Source of the DNA: Verrucomicrobiia bacterium Tous-C4TDCM
Lineage (GTDB): Bacteria > Verrucomicrobiota > Verrucomicrobiia > Verrucomicrobiales > Akkermansiaceae
NCBI GenBank assembly: GCA_002304315.1
Contig: NEUO01000016.1
Coordinates: forward strand, 1-38,525
Length of the DNA stretch: 38,525 nucleotides
Reading direction: 5' to 3'
Of the stretch, positions 16,653 through 24,072 are shown in pieces. The notes below the pieces were generated by a model. The model saw only the letters and a program-made list of their open reading frames with translations, made no database searches and was not told where the DNA came from. Positions within the stretch are counted from its first letter, which is position 1. Each line of letters starts with the position of its first letter. A program made the position numbers and the translations under genes.

Positions 16653-17282
16653 TTAAAACTCCGGAAGGTGGATGATCCCGCGCCTCAAAGCCAACGTGAC
16701 AGCCTCGGTGCGATCCTTGGCCTGAAGTTTCGCGAGAACGTTCTTCACATGGGATTTCACCGTTTCCTCCGTGATTCCCAAGCTGGTCGATATCTGTTTG
16801 TTTGCTTCACCTTTGGCGATGCACAGCACGATCTCCCGTTCGCGCAACGTGAGGGTTTCGGAAAACTTCCGAACCTGGAGTTGCTGGGCGATTTCCGCGG
16901 GGATCCAGCCCTTGCCTTCCATCAATGCTCGGATCGCAGGAACGATCTGTTCCCCCGACCGGTGCTTGAGGATGTAGCCGGACGCCCCGGCCGCGAACGA
17001 ATTGTGAATGTCCTCGTCTCCCTCGAAATTGCTGAGCACGAGGATGCGGGCTTCAGGGGTGGATTTGTGGATGGCGCGAATGGCTTCCACGCCACTGAGA
17101 ACCGGTAGCCCGAGGTCGATGATGATGACGTCCGGCTTCAGCTCCCGATGGACCTCGATCGCCTCGGCACCGTTCGTGGCCTGTCCTGCAAACACGAAAT
17201 CCGCTTGTCTTTCGATCAAGCTGCGGAGGCCTTCGCGTACGACGTAGTGGTCATCAACGACAACGATTCGGATAGGAGGCAT
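16653..17282 (-). CDS. NarL/LuxR-family response regulator
   Basis: This 209-residue protein has an N-terminal receiver domain (about 1-120) with acidic pocket Asp10-Asp11, phospho-acceptor Asp56 in DVIIIDLGLP, and the conserved Lys in GYILKHRSG. A LuxR-type helix-turn-helix follows at about 143-205 (LTLREREIVLCIAKGEANKQ, GITEETVKSHVKNVLAKL). All key residues are present, so it should be phosphorylated and bind DNA as a dimer. It starts nine bases after the stop of the histidine kinase gene, so kinase and regulator form one operon. Its targets are not evident; the cassette A gene directly downstream is one possibility. Confidence 0.95.
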   Translation of the reverse strand: MPPIRIVVVDDHYVVREGLRSLIERQADFVFAGQATNGAEAIEVHRELKPDVIIIDLGLPVLSGVEAIRAIHKSTPEARILVLSNFEGDEDIHNSFAAGASGYILKHRSGEQIVPAIRALMEGKGWIPAEIAQQLQVRKFSETLTLREREIVLCIAKGEANKQISTSLGITEETVKSHVKNVLAKLQAKDRTEAVTLALRRGIIHLPEF

Positions 17283-17291
17283 GGGTTGATG

Positions 17292-19427
17292 TTAGGTTGA
17301 AAGAGGCACGTCCACCCGGATGGTGGTTCCTTTGTCGGGGCTGCTGTGGATGGTGAGACTGCCACCGATCCGGGCCGCCCGCTCTTCCATGCCGATGATG
17401 CCGAAGTGGCCGGGCTTTCTGCCGCCTTCGAGCATTCCGCTTCCGTCGTCGGCAATGACGAGAGAAGCGTCTTTCGGAGTGGCGGCGAGTTGAATGGTCA
17501 AGCGGGTTGGGTGGGCATGCTTCACCGCGTTGCCCAACGCCTCCTGACCGATCCGGAGCAAGTTGTCTTCGATCAGCAAAGGTAGGCGGGTCGTGAAGTC
17601 CTGTTGCTCGAGTTCCACGGCGATGGGGCTTCCCAGCACCAAGGATCGCGCGGTCCTTTCAAGCGCCTCTCCGAGGTTGAAGTGGTCAGCGGATTGGGAA
17701 CGCAGGTTCCAGACGGATTGGCGCATTTCGAGATGGCACTGCTGCACCAAGGACCGGGCCGCTTCAAGGTCATGGTCCGCTTCGCCTTCTCCCTGGTTCA
17801 TGCTATAGAGCCGCAGTTGGATGGCGGTGAGGCCCTGTTCGAGGGTGTCGTGAATGTCCCCGGCCAGCCGGGCGCGTTCGGCTGAAACCGCTTGCCGCTC
17901 CCGCATCTCTGCCTTCAGCGAGGCGTTTCTCCGGGCGAAGAAATACGCCGTCGCCGTCGCGGCGAGGAGAATCCCAAGGACCGCGCTGAGGGCGATCAGC
18001 AAGCGCCTCACGGTGAAATAGCTCGCCGGCTCGGTGACGGAGATATTTCCCGCGTCGGGAACGAGAATCTTGAAGGTGGTGGGATTTCCCGAGCTGTCGG
18101 TTTGGACCAGACAAATTCCGCTGATCTTCACCTTTGCCCCGACCTGAAAGGCCGTTGGAACCGCGTCGCTACTCCCGCCACGCAGCTCCGCGGTGAAAAC
18201 CCCTTTCGGAGTTTGTAAGGAGAACACCGACGTCGATTGCTGCGATCCGGCTTCCTGAATCATCTGCGCCGGTATCTCCATCCGCTCCACCAGGCGGCCG
18301 GACAAGGTCACGTAGTTGGCGTGTTGCCGTCCCGAAAGAAGCTCGTCCACTGTATACTCGCCGGGCCGGACGGACGCTTCCACTTCCGGTGAAGCCTTGA
18401 GCATGGCCTCCGAGAGCACGGGAAGAAACGATTCCAAATCGAGAAACCCGGTGGCCTCGACCCACTGCCCCGGCTGGAAGCCGACATCGGTTGTGGGTCT
18501 CACCGTCAATCCGCTTTCCCGGTCGTTGAGATAGATGACCTCGGCATCCTGATAGATGATCTCTCCCCGAGTGCGTTTACGGTCTCTCCGGGTTTGTCCA
18601 GGGCTGTATCGGAAAACGTGATCCAGGGACGTGATCGGGATCTTCGAAGGATCCTTCATTCCCCGGCGGTTCAGAATCAGCCCGTCCATCGAGGGAATCA
18701 GCACCTCGACATCCACCAACTGCCGGAAATCCTCCCGTGCCTTCACTGGAGATACCACCCCGTTGCCGGTGAAATCCCCCCCAATGAACTCTTCCAGCCG
18801 ACCGGCATGAGTGAAATTGCTGATGAGAACCTTGAGCCGGAACCCCCCTGAATCGAGGATCATCGAAACGCGGGAAGGACCAATGGCCTCCGCCGAGCGG
18901 ATGGAGCCTCCGACCCTCACTCGCTCTCCAATGAATGCCCCGTTGCGGATGCCCCCGCCGGATGCGTTCATCGCGCTGGGCAGAACACCCCGGCCGAGCC
19001 GGCGAAACGTCGCGCGGGTGATGATCGGGGTGAATGGGCCTCGCGTGAGCAGTCCCTCGATGAAGACTTCATCGCCATACTCCGGCAGCGCCCCAGTCGC
19101 GGAGCTTACCTGCACTCCTCCGGTCTCGTCTTGCACGGAGAAGATGCTTCCGGCCGTCGGGTCGACCCAGGTGACCACGCCGCACACCTTGATTTCGGTT
19201 TCCGTGAACGGATCACGGGAGGCGATCTTTTGGATGGCGCGAATCGACTTTGTTCCGGCAGGCGGTGCCTCTGCCGCCCTCGTTGCTGGGGTGAGGAGAG
19301 TGGCAAACACCGCGAGCTGCAAAGCGAAACACAGCGCCCGTGACCCAGCCAAGCCGAAGCTCGACCTGCGATGGCGGATGGAATCCTTCAAGGCGGGGAG
19401 CTTCAGTTGGATTTTCCTGAAACACAA
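17292..19427 (-). CDS. NarL-type sensor histidine kinase with OB-fold ectodomain
   Basis: This 711-residue protein has a signal/anchor segment at about 28-52. A large exported region (about 55-475) contains at least two OB-fold-like repeats (VCGVVTWVDPTAGSIFSVQD near 80-100; YVTLSGRLVERMEIPAQM later). One transmembrane helix lies at about 480-500. The HisKA_3 dimerisation segment carries phospho-His526 in GDIHDTLEQGLTAIQ. The C-terminal ATPase domain has the N box (EALGNAVKHA) and G boxes (DDGSGM, GHFGIIGMEERA). The 19427 start is a TTG. Another TTG at 19352 would give a neater signal peptide, so the true start is uncertain. It is the cognate kinase of the regulator immediately downstream. 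The sensed ligand is unknown. Confidence 0.9.
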   Translation of the reverse strand: MCFRKIQLKLPALKDSIRHRRSSFGLAGSRALCFALQLAVFATLLTPATRAAEAPPAGTKSIRAIQKIASRDPFTETEIKVCGVVTWVDPTAGSIFSVQDETGGVQVSSATGALPEYGDEVFIEGLLTRGPFTPIITRATFRRLGRGVLPSAMNASGGGIRNGAFIGERVRVGGSIRSAEAIGPSRVSMILDSGGFRLKVLISNFTHAGRLEEFIGGDFTGNGVVSPVKAREDFRQLVDVEVLIPSMDGLILNRRGMKDPSKIPITSLDHVFRYSPGQTRRDRKRTRGEIIYQDAEVIYLNDRESGLTVRPTTDVGFQPGQWVEATGFLDLESFLPVLSEAMLKASPEVEASVRPGEYTVDELLSGRQHANYVTLSGRLVERMEIPAQMIQEAGSQQSTSVFSLQTPKGVFTAELRGGSSDAVPTAFQVGAKVKISGICLVQTDSSGNPTTFKILVPDAGNISVTEPASYFTVRRLLIALSAVLGILLAATATAYFFARRNASLKAEMRERQAVSAERARLAGDIHDTLEQGLTAIQLRLYSMNQGEGEADHDLEAARSLVQQCHLEMRQSVWNLRSQSADHFNLGEALERTARSLVLGSPIAVELEQQDFTTRLPLLIEDNLLRIGQEALGNAVKHAHPTRLTIQLAATPKDASLVIADDGSGMLEGGRKPGHFGIIGMEERAARIGGSLTIHSSPDKGTTIRVDVPLST

Positions 19428-19491
19428 CCCCGCCGGGTGAGCTTCGGAGCGCGCGGGCAGGGAGAGTCCGTCGTCCTGCGGATTATGGGCG

Positions 19492-21183
19492 TCAGGGATT
19501 CAGCGTGGCATGAAGAACCCCGGGATAAGTATTTCCCGTGGCGGTGCCGGCACCGGTCATGTATTGGCCGAAGGTGATGCTGTCGCCCATGCAGGTGATC
19601 CCGTCGCCGTTGGCGGCCTCGGAACTGAGGGCCTGGGCGACCCTGAGACCGAGGAGGTTGTTCCCGGCGATGGTGAGGTGAACTCCATCGCGGTCACTGC
19701 TGTTGGCTTCGTTCCGGAGCAATGAGGCGGCGTTGTTCGCAACCGCATCCGCGAGGGTCGTGCCGGGGCTTTCGGTGAGGAAGCGGCTGCGCCAATCGAT
19801 GAAGATCGCTCCGGTCGTGGTGGCAACCTGGGCGACGGCGGCATTGTAATCCGCGAGGTGGTCTTGGAGCCGCAGGATTTGCGGATGGCTCGGGTGGCGT
19901 TCGGCGAGATACTCGGTGTTGACCGGATGGATGCCGACCAGGAAGACTTTCCGGACGTTTGCGGCGAAAGCCTGGTTGACCATGCTGGTGAGATTCGCGC
20001 TGAAGGTGGAAAGGCTGACTAGCTTGGCGGAGTTCAGGGCGTCATTGATGCCGTAGTAGAGCACCAGATGGTCGGGGCTCGTCGCCAGCACGGTGGGTAA
20101 AAGGGCGAGTCCCTCGTTGGTGTTGTTCCCCGAAACTCCGGAGTTCTGGACCGCTACCGAGAACGCCGGGACCGCGTCTTTCTCCAAAACAGCGAAGAAG
20201 CGGACCGGGCCGGTAGGCGGGACGCCGCTCAGGAGATTGGTCGGCGCGGTGGCGAGGATGTCGTCATAGGGATCGTTGCCGCCGGGGCCGTCCGGGTCGT
20301 AGACGGCCCAGGTCGCGAGTGAGGTGGACAGGTCCGTGCTGCTCAGGAGATCATAGACCTTGCCACTTTTGCTCTGCCAGATGAAGTCGTAGTTCGCTCC
20401 ATTCCGGGTGATGGAAAGAGGGAAAGAAGTAGCAACCAGCGGCACGGTCACATCGGCGTAACTATCACCAACACGAATCTCATCGAAGGTATAGTTGACT
20501 GCGTTCGCTCCCGCGATGCGGACCTTGTCAAAATCCGTGATGGCGACGTCCTTGGTGGCATCCGGGGTGCCGGGCATGCTACCGAGCGTGGGATTCACGA
20601 AGAGCGAGACGGCATCGGTGCCGCCGGCGCCGGCACCCCAAAGGATCCGGGCCACCAGCAGATAGGTGGTGTTGGAAGCCGGTAGGACAGCCGTCGAACC
20701 CGTGGCGAGGGGTGGTCCGTTATCGAGGATGCGCCATGCTCCCCCGGTGCCGCCGTTGGCGAAGGTGACCTCGGCGTTGGTGGAGGCGATGCCGCCACTG
20801 TTGTAGAAGGAAAGGCCGGCAAAGGTGGAGGTGGAGGCGGAGCCATTGCGTTGGGCCAGAAAACTGATCCACGTCTCTGTTTCACCATCCCCGTAAATGG
20901 TATTGAAGTTGCGGAAGTTGATGGTGGTGACCCCCCCTCCGTCAGCGGTTTTGGCGGCACCTCCGGTGGTAGGGAGACCGGTATAGGTCAGTCCGGGAGT
21001 GGTGTAGATGGTGCTGTTGCCGGAGTCCGTGTAGGCCCCTGACCAGCCGGACCCGCCGTTGGATCCGGTGAGATCACCGGCAGAGTAGTCGAAGCCATCG
21101 TAGCCTGTCAGGGCGGCAGGTGCCGCGCAACACAGCGCGAGGTGGAGCATTGCGGTGGAGTAGAGAGCTTGGGATTTTTTCAT
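19492..21183 (-). CDS. Secreted jelly-roll protein with circularly permuted SGNH/GDSL hydrolase domain
   Basis: This encodes 563 residues from ATG 21183. After the signal peptide (about 1-25), residues 26-235 form a beta-rich domain that is highly similar to the protein at 21514-22368. Residues 245-330 form a small Verrucomicrobia-type beta domain (SKSGKVYDLLSSTDL ... RFFAVLEK). The last 220 residues contain every SGNH signature but in the order II-III-V-I: NSGVSGNN (347-354), GINDA with Asn380, DGVH (Asp499, His502), then GDSITFGQ with Ser535 near the C-terminus. All four catalytic elements are present, so activity as an esterase (for example carbohydrate deacetylase) is plausible. It has no PEP-CTERM tail and is probably released or fold-anchored. 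Confidence 0.85.
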   Translation of the reverse strand: MKKSQALYSTAMLHLALCCAAPAALTGYDGFDYSAGDLTGSNGGSGWSGAYTDSGNSTIYTTPGLTYTGLPTTGGAAKTADGGGVTTINFRNFNTIYGDGETETWISFLAQRNGSASTSTFAGLSFYNSGGIASTNAEVTFANGGTGGAWRILDNGPPLATGSTAVLPASNTTYLLVARILWGAGAGGTDAVSLFVNPTLGSMPGTPDATKDVAITDFDKVRIAGANAVNYTFDEIRVGDSYADVTVPLVATSFPLSITRNGANYDFIWQSKSGKVYDLLSSTDLSTSLATWAVYDPDGPGGNDPYDDILATAPTNLLSGVPPTGPVRFFAVLEKDAVPAFSVAVQNSGVSGNNTNEGLALLPTVLATSPDHLVLYYGINDALNSAKLVSLSTFSANLTSMVNQAFAANVRKVFLVGIHPVNTEYLAERHPSHPQILRLQDHLADYNAAVAQVATTTGAIFIDWRSRFLTESPGTTLADAVANNAASLLRNEANSSDRDGVHLTIAGNNLLGLRVAQALSSEAANGDGITCMGDSITFGQYMTGAGTATGNTYPGVLHATLNP

Positions 21184-21358
21184 GAGATGAATGAGTTCGT
21201 AAGGATGGGGAATCCGCTTATCGGCAATTCGGTTCAAGGCCCGGGGTTTTGACGGGATGCGTGGTATCGGGAACGTTCCTCAAAGTTGGATGTGTGGGGT
21301 TTTCCGTCTGGTATACGGACGACCGGCGTTGGTGAGAGGATTGCGGCTCCGCGGTGCC

Positions 21359-21399
21359 CTGACGCTTCGCCAAGGAAGCCTCAGTCAGCGGGTTTTTTT
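21359..21399 (+). terminator. Plus-strand terminator-like hairpin without an upstream plus-strand gene
   Basis: CTGAC (21359-21363) pairs with GTCAG (21384-21388), and GCTTC (21364-21368) with GAAGC (21375-21379). A run of seven T (21393-21399) follows after CGGG on the plus strand. Both flanking genes are on the minus strand, so this would end an unannotated plus-strand transcript, or is chance. The rest of the 330-base gap 21184-21513 shows no coding frame I trust. Confidence 0.4.
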
Positions 21400-21513
21400 C
21401 AAAGAGCCGGGTGATTTGTCATGCCACGGGTCGTGCTGGTCCAGTGGAGAATGCTTTGGAGAGCGAGGTGCCCGTTCTCCTCCATCGCGCGGAGTGACCG
21501 TGGTTCTATAAGT

Positions 21514-22368
21514 TCAAAAGGCTCGCCGACGGCGAAAGCCAAGCGACGACAATCCAAGGATCAGCGCGGCGGAAGTCGATGTTTCGGGTACCGGCGTCAC
21601 ACTTGCGAACGAGTCACCGACTCGGATCTCGTCGAAGGTATAGTTGACTGCGTTCGCTCCCGCGATGCGGACCTTGTCGAAATTCGTCATCGAGATATCC
21701 CTGCTGGCATCTGCCACCCCGGGTTCGATGCCCAGAGTAGGGTTCACGAAAAGGGAGACCGCGTCGGTTCCGCCCGCACCCGCACCCCATGAGATCCGGG
21801 CCACCAGCAGATAGGTGGTGTTGGAAGCGATCGTCGTACTGGTGGAGACGGTGGTGGAAGTTCCGTTGTCGAAGAGCCGCCATGTCCCGCCGACGCCAGC
21901 GTTGGAAATGGAAAACTCGGCGTTGCCCGCGGCGATTCCCCCGTTGTTGTAAAAGGAGAGGCCGGCAAAGGTTGACGTGGAAGCGGCTCCATTGCGTTGG
22001 GCAAGGAAGCTGATCCAGGTTACGGCTTCATCATCCCCGTAGGTCGTTCCGGTGTTGCGAAAATTCAGAGTGGTCACGGCACCTCCGTCGGCGGTCAGTG
22101 AGGCACCCCCGCTTGTTTCGAGCGTGCCGTAGGATAGGCCGGTGGTGATGTAAACGGTGCTGTTGCCAGAGTCTGTGTAGGCTCCCGACCAGCCGGGTCC
22201 GCCGTTTTTCCCGGTGAGGTCGCCCGAGGCCGCGCCGTAGTCGAAGCCATCATAGGCCGTGAGTGCCGCCGATGCTGCGGAGCACAGCGCCAGATGGAGC
22301 ACCGCGGAAGAACGCAGGACGTGGGTTCGGGTTGAAGGCGGGGAAGAGATTCTCGGGATGGGTTTCAT
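21514..22368 (-). CDS. PEP-CTERM-like secreted jelly-roll protein
   Basis: This encodes 284 residues from ATG 22368. A signal peptide (about 14-36, ending CSAASAA) leads into a domain of about 215 residues that closely matches the N-terminal domain of the neighbouring permuted-SGNH protein (shared SGAYTDSGNST, TWISFLAQRNG, NTTYLLVARI, NPTLG, FDKVRIAGANAVNYTFDEIR). The C-terminus is a PEP-CTERM sorting signal with VPETS in place of VPEPS, then a hydrophobic helix and RRRRAF. It is expected to be processed by an exosortase and attached to the surface. A tandem duplication produced the pair; this member kept the anchor, and the other gained the hydrolase. Confidence 0.85.
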   Translation of the reverse strand: MKPIPRISSPPSTRTHVLRSSAVLHLALCSAASAALTAYDGFDYGAASGDLTGKNGGPGWSGAYTDSGNSTVYITTGLSYGTLETSGGASLTADGGAVTTLNFRNTGTTYGDDEAVTWISFLAQRNGAASTSTFAGLSFYNNGGIAAGNAEFSISNAGVGGTWRLFDNGTSTTVSTSTTIASNTTYLLVARISWGAGAGGTDAVSLFVNPTLGIEPGVADASRDISMTNFDKVRIAGANAVNYTFDEIRVGDSFASVTPVPETSTSAALILGLSSLGFRRRRAF

Positions 22369-22416
22369 ATCTTTGGGTTTGGGTTCCGAGTTTGAAACTT
22401 CCTCAACATTCATCCA

Positions 22417-22452
22417 TGCGACCGTCATTCCGCATCCCTCATTCGAGGGAGC
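22417..22452. repeat. Dispersed 36-base element, copy 2
   Basis: This is the partner of 16588-16623 (33 of 36 identical, same orientation), with the same TCCCTCattcGAGGGA hairpin. Here it is followed by a second small hairpin, GCCAAGgatcTTGGC. It lies about 50-85 bases upstream of the PEP-CTERM gene start, so it would fall in that gene's promoter or leader. Confidence 0.65.
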
Positions 22453-22598
22453 GCCAAGGATCTTGGCGGTGTCTGGAGCCGGATGAACGGATCTTGAAGG
22501 TGCCCGTTAAGCCCCAACCCTGATTTTGACGGGGAAACGAACTTGGTCAGGTATTCCGGCGTGCCACGGCATCACCTCGAGCCGGTTGAAGAGGCTCT

Positions 22599-22662
22599 TT
22601 TCTGACATGCCAGAAATGAAAGATTCGCAAAACATTGCACTTTGTGAAATCTTTTGTAGAGT
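22599..22662 (+). promoter_or_regulatory. Candidate promoter and autoregulatory inverted repeats of the AbiE pair
   Basis: TTTCTG (22599-22604) and CAGAAA (22611-22616) form a 6-base inverted repeat. A second, imperfect one follows: AAAGATTCGCAAA (from 22618) with TTTGTGAAATCTTT (to about 22654). A -35-like TTGCAC (22635-22640) and -10-like TAGAGT (22657-22662) lie within. AbiEi antitoxins repress their own operon by binding inverted repeats upstream, so an operator role is plausible. With this -10 the transcript would start at or next to the ATG at 22669. Confidence 0.4.
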
Positions 22663-22668
22663 CCCGTC

Positions 22669-23211
22669 ATGCAGCCCCTCAAGCAGCTTTCCAAGACGCT
22701 CGCCTCCTTGGCGGACCGGGAGCATTGCGTGTTTTCATCGTCCGACCTAGCGGCGGCGGTGCCGGAGTGCGGGCAGTTGGCGGTGCTTTTGTCCCGGGCG
22801 ACCAAGGCGGGGGTGCTGAAGCGGGTGTGCCGGGGAATCTATCTCTATCCGGTGAAGGATTATCCGCCGGGTGACCTCCTGTTCCATGCGGCGGCGCGGC
22901 TTCGGGCGGGCGAATTCAACTACATCAGCCTGGAAACGGCGTTGAGTGATGCGGGAATTATTTCCCAGGTGCCGATGAACTGGATCAGCCTGATGACTTC
23001 CGGTCGTAGTCATGTGGTGGATTGCGGGAATCACGGGCACATCGAATTCGTGCACACGACCCAGCAGCCGGAGGAGATCGGTAACGAGCTGACCTATGAT
23101 GCGGAGCGGCGCCTCTGGCGGGCTTCGGTGCGGCAGGCGCTGCGCGACATGAAGGCGACTCGCCGCGGCATGGAGCTCGTGGATCAGGAGGTGGCGCATG
23201 AGCTTGTTTGA
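22669..23211 (+). CDS. AbiEi-family antitoxin / transcriptional regulator
   Basis: This 180-residue protein has an N-terminal winged-helix region (about 1-65: HCVFSSSDLAAAVPECGQLA ... AGVLKRVCRGIYLY) and a C-terminal antitoxin domain (LLFHAAARLRAGEFNYISLE, then HIEFVHTTQQPEE). This is the arrangement of AbiEi antitoxins of type IV toxin-antitoxin systems, which repress the operon and neutralise the toxin without direct contact. It overlaps the toxin gene by 14 bases, which supports coupled expression. The upstream region carries inverted repeats suited to autoregulation. Confidence 0.88.
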   Translation: MQPLKQLSKTLASLADREHCVFSSSDLAAAVPECGQLAVLLSRATKAGVLKRVCRGIYLYPVKDYPPGDLLFHAAARLRAGEFNYISLETALSDAGIISQVPMNWISLMTSGRSHVVDCGNHGHIEFVHTTQQPEEIGNELTYDAERRLWRASVRQALRDMKATRRGMELVDQEVAHELV

Positions 23212-24064
23212 CCGCTTGGTGGACGAGGCGCTGAGGTCGCGGGCCGATCTCGCGGTGTTGCGGCCGGTGGTGGAGAAGGAACTGCTGCATCACGACATCC
23301 TGCGCGAGATGAGCGAAGCCGGGTTGCTTGCCGGCCTTGTCTTCATCGGCGGGACGTGCCTGAGGGCGAGCTACGGCTCCAGCCGCTTGAGTGAAGACCT
23401 CGACTTCACCGGTGGCAGCCATTTCAAGCGAAGCGATCTCGCCGGGTTGGCAAGTGTCCTCACGGAGCGGTTGAAAACGCGCTATGGTCTGCCGGTGAGC
23501 GTGAGCGAGCCGGTGAAGAGCGGCGGTAAGGTGTCGACGTGGAAGCTCACGGTGGAGACCCGGTCGGGCAGGAAGGACCTGCCGGCGCAGCGCATCCATT
23601 TGGATATCTGTGCGATCCCGAGCCACGATCCGCGGCCGATGATGCTGCGGAACCTCTACGGCGTCGACCTCGGCACTTCGGGTCTCATCCTCCGTGCGCA
23701 GAGCCGCGAGGAGATCCTGGCGGACAAGATCATCGCGCTCGCCTTCCGGGAGAACCGGATCAAGAACCGCGATCTTTGGGACATCGGGTGGCTGGTGCAG
23801 CAGGGGGTGGAATTGCCCGTGGCGCTGATCCCGCTGAAGGTGCGGGATCACCAGCGGGAGCCGGCGGAGTTCGTCGGCTTGCTCCGGGATCGCATGTCAG
23901 GCCTCAGGACCGAAGCGGCGACGCGGACCGATTTCATGAAGGAGATGCGCCGCTTGCTGCCTGCCGCCGCGATCCGCGATACGGTCGAGAAGCCGGCCTA
24001 CTGGGAGTATCTGATCCAGGTCGTGGACGACCAGGTGAAGCGGGCGGTAGCTGTGTTAGAGTGA
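23198..24064 (+). CDS. AbiEii/AbiGii-family nucleotidyltransferase toxin
   Basis: This 288-residue DNA polymerase beta-like nucleotidyltransferase carries the AbiEii signature: Gly51-Gly52 in GGTCLRASYG followed by RLSEDLDF with the metal ligands Asp67 and Asp69. A downstream HLDICA carries the third acidic residue, and the family motif KIIALAFRENRIKNRDLWDI is intact. Family toxins transfer nucleotides, in characterised cases to tRNA 3' ends, and cause bacteriostasis or phage abortive infection. It is translated from within the end of the antitoxin gene and is 8 bases from the converging serine ammonia-lyase stop. It looks full length and active. Confidence 0.9.
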   Translation: MSLFDRLVDEALRSRADLAVLRPVVEKELLHHDILREMSEAGLLAGLVFIGGTCLRASYGSSRLSEDLDFTGGSHFKRSDLAGLASVLTERLKTRYGLPVSVSEPVKSGGKVSTWKLTVETRSGRKDLPAQRIHLDICAIPSHDPRPMMLRNLYGVDLGTSGLILRAQSREEILADKIIALAFRENRIKNRDLWDIGWLVQQGVELPVALIPLKVRDHQREPAEFVGLLRDRMSGLRTEAATRTDFMKEMRRLLPAAAIRDTVEKPAYWEYLIQVVDDQVKRAVAVLE

Positions 24065-24072
24065 TTTGCCCC

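Noticed and set aside
19352-19427. Firm choice of start for the histidine kinase
   Set aside because: Both candidate starts are TTG without a clear ribosome binding site, so the longer frame was listed and the doubt noted.
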